Origin: Rhodospirillales bacterium
GTDB lineage: Bacteria > Pseudomonadota > Alphaproteobacteria > ATCC43930 > CGMCC-115725
Direction of reading: 5' to 3'
Assembly (NCBI GenBank): GCA_027315365.1
Contig: DAHUYF010000146.1
Location: 1 to 64,000, forward strand
Length of the DNA stretch: 64,000 nt
The position numbers and the translations under genes are program-made. This document shows positions 24,502 through 34,110 of this stretch, piece after piece. The notes beneath the pieces are model-generated. The model was not told where the DNA came from, did no database searches, and saw only the letters and a program-made list of their open reading frames with translations. Positions within the stretch are counted from its first letter, which is position 1. Each line of letters opens with the position of its first letter.

Positions 24502-26298
24502 TCAGTTTCCCGACGGCGCCTGCTGCACATATTTGCCGCCGAAGACCGGCTCCTTGTGCGGCGTCGGCGGCAGCGACCAGGTGCCGATCGCCGGCGGCCG
24601 GATGTTGGCGTCGACATGGACGTCGAGCAGGCAGGGCTTGTTGAGCTTGATCGCATGCTCGAGCGCGCCTTTGAAATCCTCGGATCGGGTGACGGTGATG
24701 CCCTCGACGCCGCAGGCGCGCGCCCAGGCGGCGAAATCGGGATTGTAGGGCTTGTTGTTGGGCCCTTGATAGAAGGCGGTGCCGAGCTCGCGACCGTTGA
24801 ACAGCCCGTATTGAATGTCGCGGATCGCCGCCCAGGAGAAATTGTTCCACACCACCCAGACGGCGGGGATGTCGTATTCGACCGCGGTGCACAGCACATG
24901 CGGCACCATGGTGAAGCCGCCATCGCCGCAGACCGCGACGCAAGGCCGGTCGGGCGCGGCGAGCTTGGCGCCGAGGATCGCGCTCGGCCCGAAGCCCATG
25001 CCGGAGAAGCCCCAGGTGTTGAGCATGGTCTGTGGCCGGCGCGCTTCCCAGAACTGCATGTACCAATTGTGGTGGACGCCGGAATCGAGCGACAGGATCG
25101 CATCGTCCGGCAGCACCGCGCGGCAATCGGCCACCACCCGCTCGGGCCGGAGCGGCGAGGCATGGATCTCGAAATTGGGCCGGGTATAGACGTCCCATTC
25201 CTCGCGCCAGCGCGCGATCTCGGCGTGCCAGGCGGCGAGGCGGCCGCCCTTTCTGACGGCGCGCCGCTCGATCTCGGCGAGCAGCTGGCGCAGGAAGGTG
25301 CGGGCGTCGGCGAGAATGCCGAGATCCGGCGTGTAGTTGCGGCCGAGCTCGGCATGGTCGACATCGACCTGGATGAGCTTGGTGACCGGAAAATTCCAGG
25401 AATATCCCGGCAGCCAGGAGGAGGAGGAGCGGTCGTCGAAGCGCGCGCCGATGGCCAGCACCAGATCCGCATGGCGACCCGCCTGGTTCGCGGGGAAGGT
25501 GCCGTTGCGGCCGATGAAGCCGAGCGACAGCGGATCGCCCATCGGCAGACAGCCCATGCCGTTGGGCGAGCTCAGCACGGGGATCTCGAGGAGACGGACG
25601 AGTTCGGTGAGCTCCGCGCTCGCCTCCGACAGCGCGACGCCATGGCCGATGAAGATCGCTGGGCGCTGGGCGGCGAGGATCATGTCGGCCGCGGTCGCGA
25701 CATCCTCGGGCGAGGCGCCGCTGCGGCGCGCGTTGAAGCCGTTCCAGACCGGTTCGAACTCGAGATCGGCCTCTTCCTGGAAGAGATTGAACGGCACGTC
25801 GACATTGACCGGGCCGGCGCGCCCGCTGGTCATCGTCGTCACCGCCTGGCGCAGCGCCAGCGGCAGCATGTCGACGCGCGAGGGCTGGAAGCTGCGCTTC
25901 ACCACCGGGCGGATGACGTTGGGGAAGTCCGCCTGATTATGCCGGTTCAGCTCCTGGAAGGGGCTGCGATTGAACTGCGAGGTCGGCACGTTCGCGGTGA
26001 TCGCCAGCAGGGCCGAGGAATCGGTCTGCGCCACCGCGAGCGCCATCACCAGATTGGCCGAGCCGGGGCCGCAGGAGGTGAGCGTCGCCACCGCCTCGTG
26101 CTTGACGCGGAAATAGCCGTCCGCCATGTGCGCGGCGGTCTGCTCATGGCGCGGCGAGACCAGCTTGATCTTGTCGCGGACGGCGTAGAGCGCGTCGAGG
26201 ATGCCGACATTGCCGTGACCGCAGATGCCGAAAATGTAGGGGATCTTCTCGCGGATCAGGAACTCGGCAATGAATTCCCCGCCCTTCATGCGCGCCAT
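24502..26298 (-). CDS. Thiamine-diphosphate-dependent enzyme, acetolactate synthase-like
   Basis: A 598-residue TPP enzyme with the three usual domains. The catalytic Glu is residue 52 in SPRHEQTAAHMADGY; TSCGPGSANLVMALA follows. The C-terminal TPP-binding GDG...NN motif is in VAVCGDGGFTMVPHVL through VWNNFSW. It is likely a decarboxylase or carboligase acting on a 2-oxo acid, not the biosynthetic acetolactate synthase (no small subunit nearby). ATG 26298 has GGGAGG upstream. A strong promoter lies at 26382-26410. Confidence 0.82.
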   Translation of the reverse strand: MARMKGGEFIAEFLIREKIPYIFGICGHGNVGILDALYAVRDKIKLVSPRHEQTAAHMADGYFRVKHEAVATLTSCGPGSANLVMALAVAQTDSSALLAITANVPTSQFNRSPFQELNRHNQADFPNVIRPVVKRSFQPSRVDMLPLALRQAVTTMTSGRAGPVNVDVPFNLFQEEADLEFEPVWNGFNARRSGASPEDVATAADMILAAQRPAIFIGHGVALSEASAELTELVRLLEIPVLSSPNGMGCLPMGDPLSLGFIGRNGTFPANQAGRHADLVLAIGARFDDRSSSSWLPGYSWNFPVTKLIQVDVDHAELGRNYTPDLGILADARTFLRQLLAEIERRAVRKGGRLAAWHAEIARWREEWDVYTRPNFEIHASPLRPERVVADCRAVLPDDAILSLDSGVHHNWYMQFWEARRPQTMLNTWGFSGMGFGPSAILGAKLAAPDRPCVAVCGDGGFTMVPHVLCTAVEYDIPAVWVVWNNFSWAAIRDIQYGLFNGRELGTAFYQGPNNKPYNPDFAAWARACGVEGITVTRSEDFKGALEHAIKLNKPCLLDVHVDANIRPPAIGTWSLPPTPHKEPVFGGKYVQQAPSGN

Positions 26299-26381
26299 GC
26301 CGCCGACCTCCCGATACGCCGCGTGCCCCGGCTCTCGCGGCGACGCCATCGGCGCGGAACGCGGCAGGGCCGTTCGGTCCC

Positions 26382-26410
26382 TTATAAAATTCTATATTGT
26401 GGCATGTCAA
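26382..26410 (-). promoter_or_regulatory. Near-consensus sigma-70 promoter for the TPP-enzyme gene
   Basis: On the minus strand, TTGACA (26410-26405), a 17-base spacer and TTATAA (26387-26382) point toward the TPP-enzyme ATG at 26298. It lies in the 312-base AT-rich gap 26299-26610 between this gene and the GST at 26611. On the plus strand the same gap has an extended -10 candidate, TGCTACAAT (26549-26557). I see no further gene in the gap. Confidence 0.6.
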
Positions 26411-26610
26411 CCGACGATATCAGAAAACGAGCGTCGAACCACTGGCGCCTCGGGCGTTGATTTGCCGAGAGAGCAGCAGCTTGGGCGGCCTTGCCGTGCC
26501 TGATCTTAAAAAATTAAGCGCTGTTGGAGGTTTTCATATTGAGAAATTTGCTACAATAATGTCGGATATGGGGCCGGCTGGATTGCCGGCTGCCGCCGAC
26601 AGAGAGTCTC

Positions 26611-27219
26611 ATGCCGCTGACGCTGCGCTATTCCCCGGCTTCGCCTTTCGTGCGCAAGGTGCTGGTGTTCGCCGACGAGGCGGGGCTGGCCGACCGCATC
26701 GAGCGGGTGGCGACCGACGTCTGGGCGCCGGACACCGACATCTTCCGCGACAATCCGCTCGGCAAGGTGCCGACGCTGGTGAGCGAGGACGGCACCTTCG
26801 TCGGCTCGCTCCTGTGCTGCGAGTATCTCGACAGCCTGCAGGCCGGGCGCCGGCTGATCCCGAGCGCGCCCGCTGAACGCTGGCCAGTGTTGCGGCGCCA
26901 CGCCCTCGCGGACGGCATCATCGAGGCCGCCGTCGCCTATGTGGTCGAGCAGCTCCGGCGGCCGCCGGCGTTCGTGCATCAGGGCTTTCTCGACCGCCAG
27001 GCGGACAAGATCCGGCGCGCGCTCGATGCTCTCGAAGCCCAGGCGGGCGCGTTCGGGCAGGGCGCCGATCTCGCGACCGTGACGCTGGGCTGCGCCTTGG
27101 GCTATCTCGATTTCCGCCTGCCCGCGCTCGACTGGCGGCGGGCGCGGCCGGCGCTCACGCACTGGGAGGCGGATTTCGGCGCGCGGTCGTCGATGGTTGC
27201 GACCCGGCCGCATCTCTGA
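26611..27219 (+). CDS. Glutathione S-transferase family protein
   Basis: A 202-residue GST. The thioredoxin-like N-terminus is LTLRYSPASPFVRKVLVFADEAGL (Ser-Pro-Phe-Val-Arg-Lys as in many bacterial beta- and zeta-like GSTs); the cis-Pro segment is NPLGKVPTLVSEDG, and the C-terminal domain is helical. It differs from the GST at 11968. It may add or remove glutathione from an intermediate of the cluster; inference only. The Gfo/Idh/MocA gene follows after 32 bases. Confidence 0.85.
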   Translation: MPLTLRYSPASPFVRKVLVFADEAGLADRIERVATDVWAPDTDIFRDNPLGKVPTLVSEDGTFVGSLLCCEYLDSLQAGRRLIPSAPAERWPVLRRHALADGIIEAAVAYVVEQLRRPPAFVHQGFLDRQADKIRRALDALEAQAGAFGQGADLATVTLGCALGYLDFRLPALDWRRARPALTHWEADFGARSSMVATRPHL

Positions 27220-27251
27220 CCTCAGGCAACCGCAAACAGGGAGTTCCATCG

Positions 27252-28226
27252 GTGATCAAGGCAGCGCTCGTCGGCACTGGCGATTGGGGCCAGCGGCTGG
27301 TGACATCGGTCCAGGGCAAGAGCGAGCTCATCCGCTTCACCGCGGCCGTCACCCGCACTCCGGCAAAGGGCGCCGGCTTCGCTCTCCAGCACGGGCTGAC
27401 GCTGCATGACGACTATCGCCGGGTCCTGGCGGATCCGACGATCGACGCGGTCGTGCTGGCGACGCCGCACAGCCAGCATGGCCGGCAGGTGATCGACGCG
27501 GCCGAAGCGGGCAAGCCGGTCTTCGTCGAAAAGCCGTTCACCCTGGACAAGGCGAGCGCCGCGGCCGCGGTCGAGGCCTGCCGCCGCCGGGGCGTCGTGC
27601 TCGCCTTCGGCCACAACCGGCGCTTTCTGCCGGCGGTGCAGGCGCTGAAGCGGATGGTCGAGGAAGGCCGCATCGGCAAGCTGCTTCAGGTCGAGGGTAA
27701 TTTCTCGTCGAGCTCGGGCTATCGCCACGGCCGCGAGTCCTGGCGCGCCAGCCCCAGCGAGGCGCCGGCTGGCGGCATGACCGCGCTCGGCATCCACGTG
27801 GTCGACGCCCTGATCCATCTCTGCGGCGCGGTCGAGCAGGTCCAGGCCAAAAGCCGGCACAACGTGCTGCCGATCGATGTCGACGACGCCACGACCATCC
27901 TGATGAGCTTCGCCAGCGGCGCCCTGGGCTATCTCGGCACCTGCTTCGCCTCGGCGCCCTATTGGCGCCTCCATCTCTTCGGCTCCGAGGGCTGGGTGGA
28001 AATGCACGGCCAGGAGACGCTGCTCATCGCCGGCCGCGACGGCCGGACCGAGGAGCGCAAATTCCCGCCGCGCGACATCGAGCGCGCCGAGCTCGAGGCC
28101 TTTGCCGACGCGATCGCCGGCCGCGCGGCGTTTCCCGTGCCGGCCGAGGAGGCGATCCACGGCGTGGCCGTGCTCGAGGCGATCGCCCGCTCGGCGCAAA
28201 CCGAGAGCGCCATGCCGGTCGCCTGA
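27252..28226 (+). CDS. Gfo/Idh/MocA-family NAD(P)-dependent oxidoreductase
   Basis: A 324-residue dehydrogenase. The N-terminal Rossmann motif is AALVGTGDWGQRLV; the family landmark EKPFTLDKASA contains the conserved Lys of the EKP motif. GGMTALGIHVVDALIHLCG contains the histidine of the active-site region. Substrates in this family are sugars, inositols and related polyols. Start GTG 27252 has AGGGAG upstream. It is likely cotranscribed with the GST. Confidence 0.88.
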   Translation: MIKAALVGTGDWGQRLVTSVQGKSELIRFTAAVTRTPAKGAGFALQHGLTLHDDYRRVLADPTIDAVVLATPHSQHGRQVIDAAEAGKPVFVEKPFTLDKASAAAAVEACRRRGVVLAFGHNRRFLPAVQALKRMVEEGRIGKLLQVEGNFSSSSGYRHGRESWRASPSEAPAGGMTALGIHVVDALIHLCGAVEQVQAKSRHNVLPIDVDDATTILMSFASGALGYLGTCFASAPYWRLHLFGSEGWVEMHGQETLLIAGRDGRTEERKFPPRDIERAELEAFADAIAGRAAFPVPAEEAIHGVAVLEAIARSAQTESAMPVA

Positions 28227-28321
28227 TCCGCGGAGGCCGGGGTTTCGTGCCCGAGCCGGCACAAAGCATTTTGCAACATCGAGATTCACGATACGTTCCG
28301 GCTGCGAGGTCGGAGCACCGC

Positions 28322-30127
28322 ATGGGCAAGCGCCTGAATCTTCAGTTGCAGCTGACCGGCTTACCCCGCCTCTCCGTTGGCTTTCCGGCAGTTGATCATG
28401 AACGTGTGCGTGAGCTGGCATGCGATGCACCGGAGCGCGACCGGTTGGGCTTCGCACGGACATTCGCGCACGCGATCGTTTGTGCGGCGTGGCGAGCACG
28501 GCAGATGCCGGCGGGGCCCGCGCCTCTCCCGCAAGCTCTCGAAGCCGTCGCCTTGTCCATCGAGGCGGAGCGCTGGGCCGAGCAGTTTGGCGAAGCCGCT
28601 GCCGAATGCGATTCGCGCTCGCTCGCGCATCTGATCGGCGCCGTCTATACGACGGCGCTGCCCGATCCCTACCGTGCATCGCACGGCGTCTTCTATACCC
28701 CGCCGGAACTGATCGACCGGCTTTTGACAATGGCCGAGGAGGCCGGCATAAGCTGGCGGACAGCCCGTGTTCTGGATCCCGCCTGCGGCGGCGGGGCGTT
28801 CCTGCTGGCGATTGCACGTCGGATGGTGGAGGCTCTGGCCGACACGGCGCCGACCTTCGTTCTGCAACAGCTCGGCGCTCGGTTGCGGGGCGTCGATATC
28901 GATCCCTTTGGCGCGTGGCTGGCGCAAACCATGCTCGAGGTGACGCTGCGCGACGTCGCGTCCGTCGCGCGCAAATCCGTCCCGCACATGGTGGAGTCGC
29001 GCGACAGCCTGGAACCGGGACTGATCGCCGAATCCGCCTACGATCTCGTTATCGGCAATCCGCCCTACGGTCGCGTCTCTCTGTCGGCGGAGCGTCGCAG
29101 CCGGTTCGCGCGGAGCCTTCACGGACATGCGAATCTCTATGGGCTCTTTACCGATGCGGCGCTGCGCTGGACGAAGCGGGGCGGGGTAATCGGATATGTT
29201 ACGCCGACCTCGATGCTGTCGGGGCTCTACTACAAATCCCTCAGGGCTCTGCTTGCGACCGAAGCGCCGCCGCTTGCCGTCAATTTCGTCAGCGAACGTG
29301 GGGGCGTATTCACCGGTGTGCTCCAGGAGACGATGCTTGCGACCTACCGGCGGGACGCGGTTGCGTGCGGTGGCACGGTTGGATTTATAGCGATCGGATC
29401 GCACGGCGCTCGCTGTTGCAAAGCGGGAAGGATATCGCTGCCGTCGCGTCCCGAGGCGCCATGGCTGCTGCCCCGGTCGGCCGATCAGGCGGGTTTCGTG
29501 CGCCGGCTTGGCGCGATGCCGCGCCGGCTTGCCGATTACGGCTACGGCGTCTCGACCGGCCCGCTCGTGTGGAATCGGTTCAAGACGCAGTTCCGCCGCG
29601 ACAGGGGGCCGGCGGCCTATCCAGTGATCTGGGCAGAGGCCGTGACCGCCGACGGCCGGTTCTCTTGGCGCAGCGAGAAACGCAATCATGCACCATGGTT
29701 CGTCGCCAACCGTCCCAAGGATGATTGGCTGATCGTCGATCGGCCGTGCGTGCTCTTGCAGCGAACGACGGCGAAGGAGCAATCACGCCGTCTGATCGCC
29801 GCTGAATTGCCCGTCGAGTTCATCCGTCGCTACAAGGGCGTCGCGATCGAAAATCACCTCAACATGGTGCGCGCGCTCGATCCCGGCCCGACGGTGCCGC
29901 CCGCGGTCATCGCTGCACTGCTCAACAGTGCCGTGGTCGACGAAGCTTTCCGATGTATCAGCGGATCCGTCGCCGTCTCGGCATTTGAGCTCGAGGAGTT
30001 GCCTCTTCCGTCGCCGCCGGTACTCGACAGATTGAGCAAATTGCTCAATGCCTCGGCACCAAGCGACAAAATCGAAGCGGTAATCTCGGCAGCCTACAAG
30101 CGAGACGACGCTGCCGGCGCTGCCTGA
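28322..30127 (+). CDS. Adenine-specific DNA methyltransferase (BsuBI/PstI-type R-M system)
   Basis: A 601-residue N6-adenine methyltransferase. The SAM-binding motif is DPACGGGAF (near residue 153) and the catalytic motif is NPPY (near 246). The C-terminal part is a target-recognition-like region (VEFIRRYKGVAIENHLNMVRALD). ATG 28322 has GGAG about eight bases upstream. The following broken gene is a BsuBI/PstI-family endonuclease, so this was half of a type II system, probably protecting CTGCAG if it keeps family specificity. Base composition and codon use look less GC-biased than the neighbours, in line with horizontal transfer. Confidence 0.85.
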   Translation: MGKRLNLQLQLTGLPRLSVGFPAVDHERVRELACDAPERDRLGFARTFAHAIVCAAWRARQMPAGPAPLPQALEAVALSIEAERWAEQFGEAAAECDSRSLAHLIGAVYTTALPDPYRASHGVFYTPPELIDRLLTMAEEAGISWRTARVLDPACGGGAFLLAIARRMVEALADTAPTFVLQQLGARLRGVDIDPFGAWLAQTMLEVTLRDVASVARKSVPHMVESRDSLEPGLIAESAYDLVIGNPPYGRVSLSAERRSRFARSLHGHANLYGLFTDAALRWTKRGGVIGYVTPTSMLSGLYYKSLRALLATEAPPLAVNFVSERGGVFTGVLQETMLATYRRDAVACGGTVGFIAIGSHGARCCKAGRISLPSRPEAPWLLPRSADQAGFVRRLGAMPRRLADYGYGVSTGPLVWNRFKTQFRRDRGPAAYPVIWAEAVTADGRFSWRSEKRNHAPWFVANRPKDDWLIVDRPCVLLQRTTAKEQSRRLIAAELPVEFIRRYKGVAIENHLNMVRALDPGPTVPPAVIAALLNSAVVDEAFRCISGSVAVSAFELEELPLPSPPVLDRLSKLLNASAPSDKIEAVISAAYKRDDAAGAA

Positions 30128-31182
30128 CGTCGAGACCATTCGCGAGCGGCTTCAGGTCATCTTCCCTGAGGGGACGCCCGAGCGGACGAGATGTACGAGC
30201 CTGGCCGCGGCGCGAACCATCTTCACGATGCTCTATGTCGGTGCGATCGAGGGGGGTGAATGGCTGGCGCCCAAATTCGTTTATCGGAGGGCAGCAGTCA
30301 GGCTGCCAAAACCAGCGACGCCGCCCGTGTCGCCTATCTCGCGGCCGTCGAGCGGCCAGGCACGCCCGAGCCGGCGGACCGGTGGTACAAGGAAAATACG
30401 CGCGAGTCGATCCGTGACGATACGCTGCGCTACGGGCTGGTGGCGATAGGCGCCGTTCTGGTGAAGTCCGATGTGCCGACTACGTCGAGGAAGGGGCGAT
30501 ACGTCTTGCACCGCGATCTGGCGGTCCTCTTCGATCCGGGTCTCGACGAGGCGGAATTTGACGCTGCTGCCGCGGCGTGGCGCGACAAACACCTGACGCG
30601 AAACGCGTTGGCAACCGTCCGGGTACTGCAGATCGCGGCGGCGGGCGCCGAGTCCAAGGTGCCCGTCGCCCTGCCGAACGGCGAAGTGCGGGTCATGGCT
30701 CCCGGACTTTCCTCGATCATCACCAAGGCCGTTGTCGAGGTGTTCGCGCCGCGATTTCTCATCAACCCGGCAGTTCCGTGGATTTCCGAAAGCGGAAAGA
30801 AGGTCGTCGAGAAGGACGACAAGCTGCTGAGGATCCTCGGCATTGAGATCAAGCCGAGAAGCTGCTGCCGGATGTCATCCTTGCTGATACCGGCGAGAGC
30901 GAGATTTTGTTCGTGTTCGTCGAGGTCGTGGCGACGGATGGGCCGATGCACGAGGATCGGCGGCGGCAATTTCTTGACATTATTTCGACCGCCGGTTTCA
31001 ATCCATCTCAGGCGCTCTTCCTCACGGCGTTTCGGAGCCGCGATCACCCGGCCTTCAAAAAGTCCGTTGCCAGCCTCGCATGGGGGTCTTTCGCCTGGTG
31101 CTTCTCTGAACCCGACCACCTGATCGCGTTCGACGGGGCGACACGCAGCCTACGCTACTTTGGCGGCGGCCCCGGACGATAG
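30111..31182 (+). pseudogene. BsuBI/PstI-family restriction endonuclease, broken by two frameshifts
   Basis: Three reading frames together spell one endonuclease. Frame A (about 30111-30288) gives IRERLQVIFPEGTPERTRCT and MLYVGAIEGGEWLAPKFVYR, the N-terminal helix-turn-helix domain. Frame B (about 30290-30855) gives QAAKTSDAARVAYL through KKVVEKDDKLLRILGIEI. Frame C (about 30858-31182) gives LLPDVILADTGESEI, FVFVEVVATDGPMHEDRRRQ and PAFKKSVASLAWGSFAW, the catalytic domain. Each step is explained by loss of one base. No ATG or GTG opens frame A, where ACG or CTG codons stand. The enzyme is almost certainly not made; sequencing error is the alternative. Confidence 0.85.
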
Positions 31183-31251
31183 GGCGACCATCCATAGTCT
31201 AAGCCCGGCGTTGATCGCTACTCCGCGGCGGCTCGGCGAAGAGCCCGCCGT

Positions 31252-31842
31252 TCAGTTCCGCGGTGCGTGCTTGCCGAGGATGCGCTGCAGCGTGCGGCGG
31301 TGCATCTTGAGCCGCCGCGCAGTCTCCGAGACGTTGCGGTCGCACTGCTCGTAGACGCGCTGGATGTGCTCCCAGCGCACCCGGTCGGCGGACATCGGGT
31401 CTTCCGGCGGCGGCGGCAGCAGCGCGTCGCTCGCCAGCAGCGCGCGCTCGACCGCATCGGCATCGGCCGGCTTCGGCAGGTAGTCGAGCGCGCCGGCCTT
31501 CACCGCCGCCACCGCGGTAGCGATGTTGCCGTAGCCGGTGAGCATGACGATGCGCGCGCCGGGCCGTGCCTTGCGCAGCGCCTTGACGATCTCGAGCCCG
31601 CTGCCGTCGGCCAGCCTGAGATCGACCACCGCGAAGGCCGGGGCGTTGGCGCTCACCGCTGCGATCCCGGAGGATACGCTGTCGGCGGTGGCGACGATGA
31701 AGCCGCGCCGCTCCATGGCGCGCGCCAGCCGCTGGCACAGCGGCGCGTCGTCGTCGACCAGCAGCAGGCTGCGCTCGGATTCCGGCCAGCCCTCGATCAC
31801 CGAGGGCGCGGCCATCGCCGGGGGATGCGTGTCGTCCATCAT
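31252..31842 (-). CDS. regA: Redox response regulator RegA/PrrA/ActR
   Basis: A 196-residue response regulator. The receiver domain has SLLLVDDDAPLCQRL, phosphoacceptor Asp near residue 74 (AVVDLRLADGSG) and LTGYGNIATAV. The C-terminal Fis-type helix-turn-helix is NVSETARRLKMHRRTLQRIL, almost invariant in RegA orthologues. It controls respiration, carbon and nitrogen metabolism in response to redox state. The ATG at 31842 overlaps the regB stop (ATGA), and GGAG lies upstream. The sensor gene precedes it in the same operon. Confidence 0.95.
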   Translation of the reverse strand: MMDDTHPPAMAAPSVIEGWPESERSLLLVDDDAPLCQRLARAMERRGFIVATADSVSSGIAAVSANAPAFAVVDLRLADGSGLEIVKALRKARPGARIVMLTGYGNIATAVAAVKAGALDYLPKPADADAVERALLASDALLPPPPEDPMSADRVRWEHIQRVYEQCDRNVSETARRLKMHRRTLQRILGKHAPRN

Positions 31843-33188
31843 TCTCCAACCTCTTTCAACGCGGTCTTGCCGTCCATGCCTTCGAGTACGAAGCGGCGCC
31901 ATTCCACCACCACCTGCGCGCCGCCATCGGGCAGATTGGCGTAGCTGACGCGCGCGCCGGTGCGCTCCAGCAGGCTCTGGGCGATGAAGATGCCGAGCCC
32001 CATATGCTCGCCGGACTCGCCGCTCCGACCGGAAATATAGGGCTCGCCGATGCGGGCGAGAACCGCCTGCGGAAAACCCGGTCCGTCATCGACGATGTCG
32101 ACCGCCACCGTCTCCTCGCTCCAGGTGGTGGTGACGTCGACGGCGCGGCTGGCGAATTGCGCGGCGTTCTGGATGAGATTGCCCAGCCCGTGCATGATCT
32201 CGGGGCTGCGCGCCACCAGCGGCTCCTCCACCGGCATGCCCTCGGCGTCGCGTCCGGCGGCGGTGGCGTAGGTGACGTTCTTGTCCTCGGTGCGGTAGGG
32301 CTCGCCCGCCGCCTCGACCAGCGCCGAGAACGGCAGCCGGGTGGTGAAGGGCGAGCCGGTCTCGGCGTCGCGCTGCTGCGCGAGATCCGCGAGGATGGTG
32401 CGGCAACGCTCGCTCTGGCTCAGCAGCAACAGCGCGTCCTCGGCATAGGGGCTGCCCGGCGGCAGGTCGCGCACCAGCTCCCTGGCGACCACCGCGATGG
32501 TGGCGAGCGGCGAGCCCAGCTGATGCGCCGCGGCGGCGGCGATGCCGCCCACCGCCGAAACGCGCTGCTCGCGCGCCAGCGCCAGCTGCGTCGCGGTATA
32601 GGCATCGCGCATGCGCCGCGCCTCCTCGGCCACGTTCCAGGTGTAGCCGGCGACGAACACGGTGGCGAGCACCAGCGCCGTCCAGACGCCGAAGATATAG
32701 AGCGGCGGCGGCGGCAGCGGCGCCTCGCGCCAGGGCAGCGGCATGTGGAACACGGCAATCAGGCTGATCGCCGCCACGGTGAGCGCCGACAGCCAGAACA
32801 CGCTGCGCCGCGACAGGATGGTCGCCGCCACCGTCACCGGCGCCATCATCAGCATGGCGAAGGGGTTCTGCAGGCCGCCGGTCAGGAACAGCAGCATGCC
32901 GAGCTGCAGCATGTCATAGGCGAGATAGAACGACGCCTCGCGGTCGCCCAGCCGCGCCGAGGCGCGCCGCGGCCAGCTCGCGGCGATGTTGAGCGCCGCC
33001 GAGGTGGCGACGACGGCAAGCGCGCCGTCGATCGGCAGCACGAAACCCAGCCCGTAATGCACCAGCAGGATGGTCGCCGCTTGCCCGGCCACCACCACCC
33101 AGCGGATGAGCACGAGCATGCGCAGGCTGACCGAGACGTCGGTGCCCGGCCGCTGCGTCGCCCGCGGCATCTGGCCGTAATACGCCAT
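31839..33188 (-). CDS. regB: Redox sensor histidine kinase RegB/PrrB/ActS
   Basis: Membrane histidine kinase of 449 residues with about six N-terminal helices. The quinone-binding heptapeptide GGLQNPF is at residues 104-110, the phospho-His is H222 in AAAHQLGSPLATI (most orthologues have HELGTPL), and the redox-active Cys is C262 in SERCRTIL. The ATP-binding domain has N-box NLIQNAAQF and G-box DDGPGFP and GLGIFIA. It phosphorylates RegA under reducing conditions. ATG 33188 is close to a GAGG site; the longer reading to 33269 has no support. Confidence 0.95.
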   Translation of the reverse strand: MAYYGQMPRATQRPGTDVSVSLRMLVLIRWVVVAGQAATILLVHYGLGFVLPIDGALAVVATSAALNIAASWPRRASARLGDREASFYLAYDMLQLGMLLFLTGGLQNPFAMLMMAPVTVAATILSRRSVFWLSALTVAAISLIAVFHMPLPWREAPLPPPPLYIFGVWTALVLATVFVAGYTWNVAEEARRMRDAYTATQLALAREQRVSAVGGIAAAAAHQLGSPLATIAVVARELVRDLPPGSPYAEDALLLLSQSERCRTILADLAQQRDAETGSPFTTRLPFSALVEAAGEPYRTEDKNVTYATAAGRDAEGMPVEEPLVARSPEIMHGLGNLIQNAAQFASRAVDVTTTWSEETVAVDIVDDGPGFPQAVLARIGEPYISGRSGESGEHMGLGIFIAQSLLERTGARVSYANLPDGGAQVVVEWRRFVLEGMDGKTALKEVGE

Positions 33189-33351
33189 CCGCTCCTCGCC
33201 TCGCCCGCGGGAACCGTCGCCCCACGCTCGGCGCGTATTATAGGGTAGGAACGTGCCGTCCGCTGCCAAGCCGCACCTCCCTCGAACTTCCCGGATTGCC
33301 GCTCATCCCCGGCGCTTTGCCCCGGGGCTGCGATCCGCCATAGTGCGCCGC

Positions 33352-34110
33352 GTGTCCCGCCCCGTCATCGAAGTCTCGGCGCTGACCAAGCGCTTCGGCG
33401 CCACGCTCGCCGTCGACGGCATCGATTTCGCCGTGCCGGCGGGCACCACCGCGGCGCTGCTTGGCGGCAACGGCGCGGGCAAGACCACCACGCTGTCGAT
33501 GCTGCTCGGCCTGCTGCTGCCGACGGCGGGGCGCATCCGCATCTTCGGCGAAGACATGTTGCGCCATCGTTACCGGGTTTTGCCGCGGATGAACTTTTCA
33601 TCCCCTTACGTCGACCTGCCGCATCGCCTGACTGTGCGCCAGAACCTCACCGTCTACGGCCGGCTCTACGGCATTGCCGGCCTGGGCGCGCGCATCGAGG
33701 CGCTGGCGCAGGACCTGCAGATCGCGGATTTTCTGTCGACCCAAACCGGCAAGTTGAGTGCCGGGCAGAAGACTCGCGTGGCGCTCGCCAAGGCGCTGCT
33801 CAACGCGCCCGAGCTGCTGCTGCTCGACGAGCCCACCGCCTCGCTCGATCCCGATACCGGCGATTGGGTGCGCGGATATCTCGAGCGCTACCGCGAGCGC
33901 AGCGGCGCCACCATCCTCCTCGCCTCGCACAACATGGCCGAGGTGGAGCGGCTCTGCTCCGAGGTGATGATGATGCGCGAGGGCCGCATCGTCGATCGCG
34001 GCAGTCCGCGCGCGCTGATCCGGCGCTACGGCCGCGAGACGCTGGAGCAGGTGTTCCTCGAGATCGCCCGCGCCGACGGCCGCGGCGCGGAGCTGCGGGC
34101 GGCGCCGTGA
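33352..34110 (+). CDS. ABC-2 type transporter ATP-binding protein
   Basis: Cytoplasmic ATPase of an exporter, about 252 residues. Walker A GGNGAGKTT, signature LSAGQKTRVALAKAL, Walker B LLLLDEPTASLD and the switch His in LASHNMAEVE are intact. The start is uncertain: GTG codons at 33253, 33343 and 33352 are in frame, and 33352 is chosen because the conserved domain starts right after it (VIEVSALTKRF). It is coupled to the permease by a GTGA overlap. Relatives export polysaccharides, drugs or antibiotics; the substrate is unknown. Confidence 0.85.
   Translation: MSRPVIEVSALTKRFGATLAVDGIDFAVPAGTTAALLGGNGAGKTTTLSMLLGLLLPTAGRIRIFGEDMLRHRYRVLPRMNFSSPYVDLPHRLTVRQNLTVYGRLYGIAGLGARIEALAQDLQIADFLSTQTGKLSAGQKTRVALAKALLNAPELLLLDEPTASLDPDTGDWVRGYLERYRERSGATILLASHNMAEVERLCSEVMMMREGRIVDRGSPRALIRRYGRETLEQVFLEIARADGRGAELRAAP

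Noticed and set aside
30235-31123. Frame starting at 30260 as a complete independent gene
   Set aside because: Its middle portion matches only the centre of a BsuBI/PstI endonuclease, and the N- and C-terminal domains continue in the other two frames, so it is part of a pseudogene.
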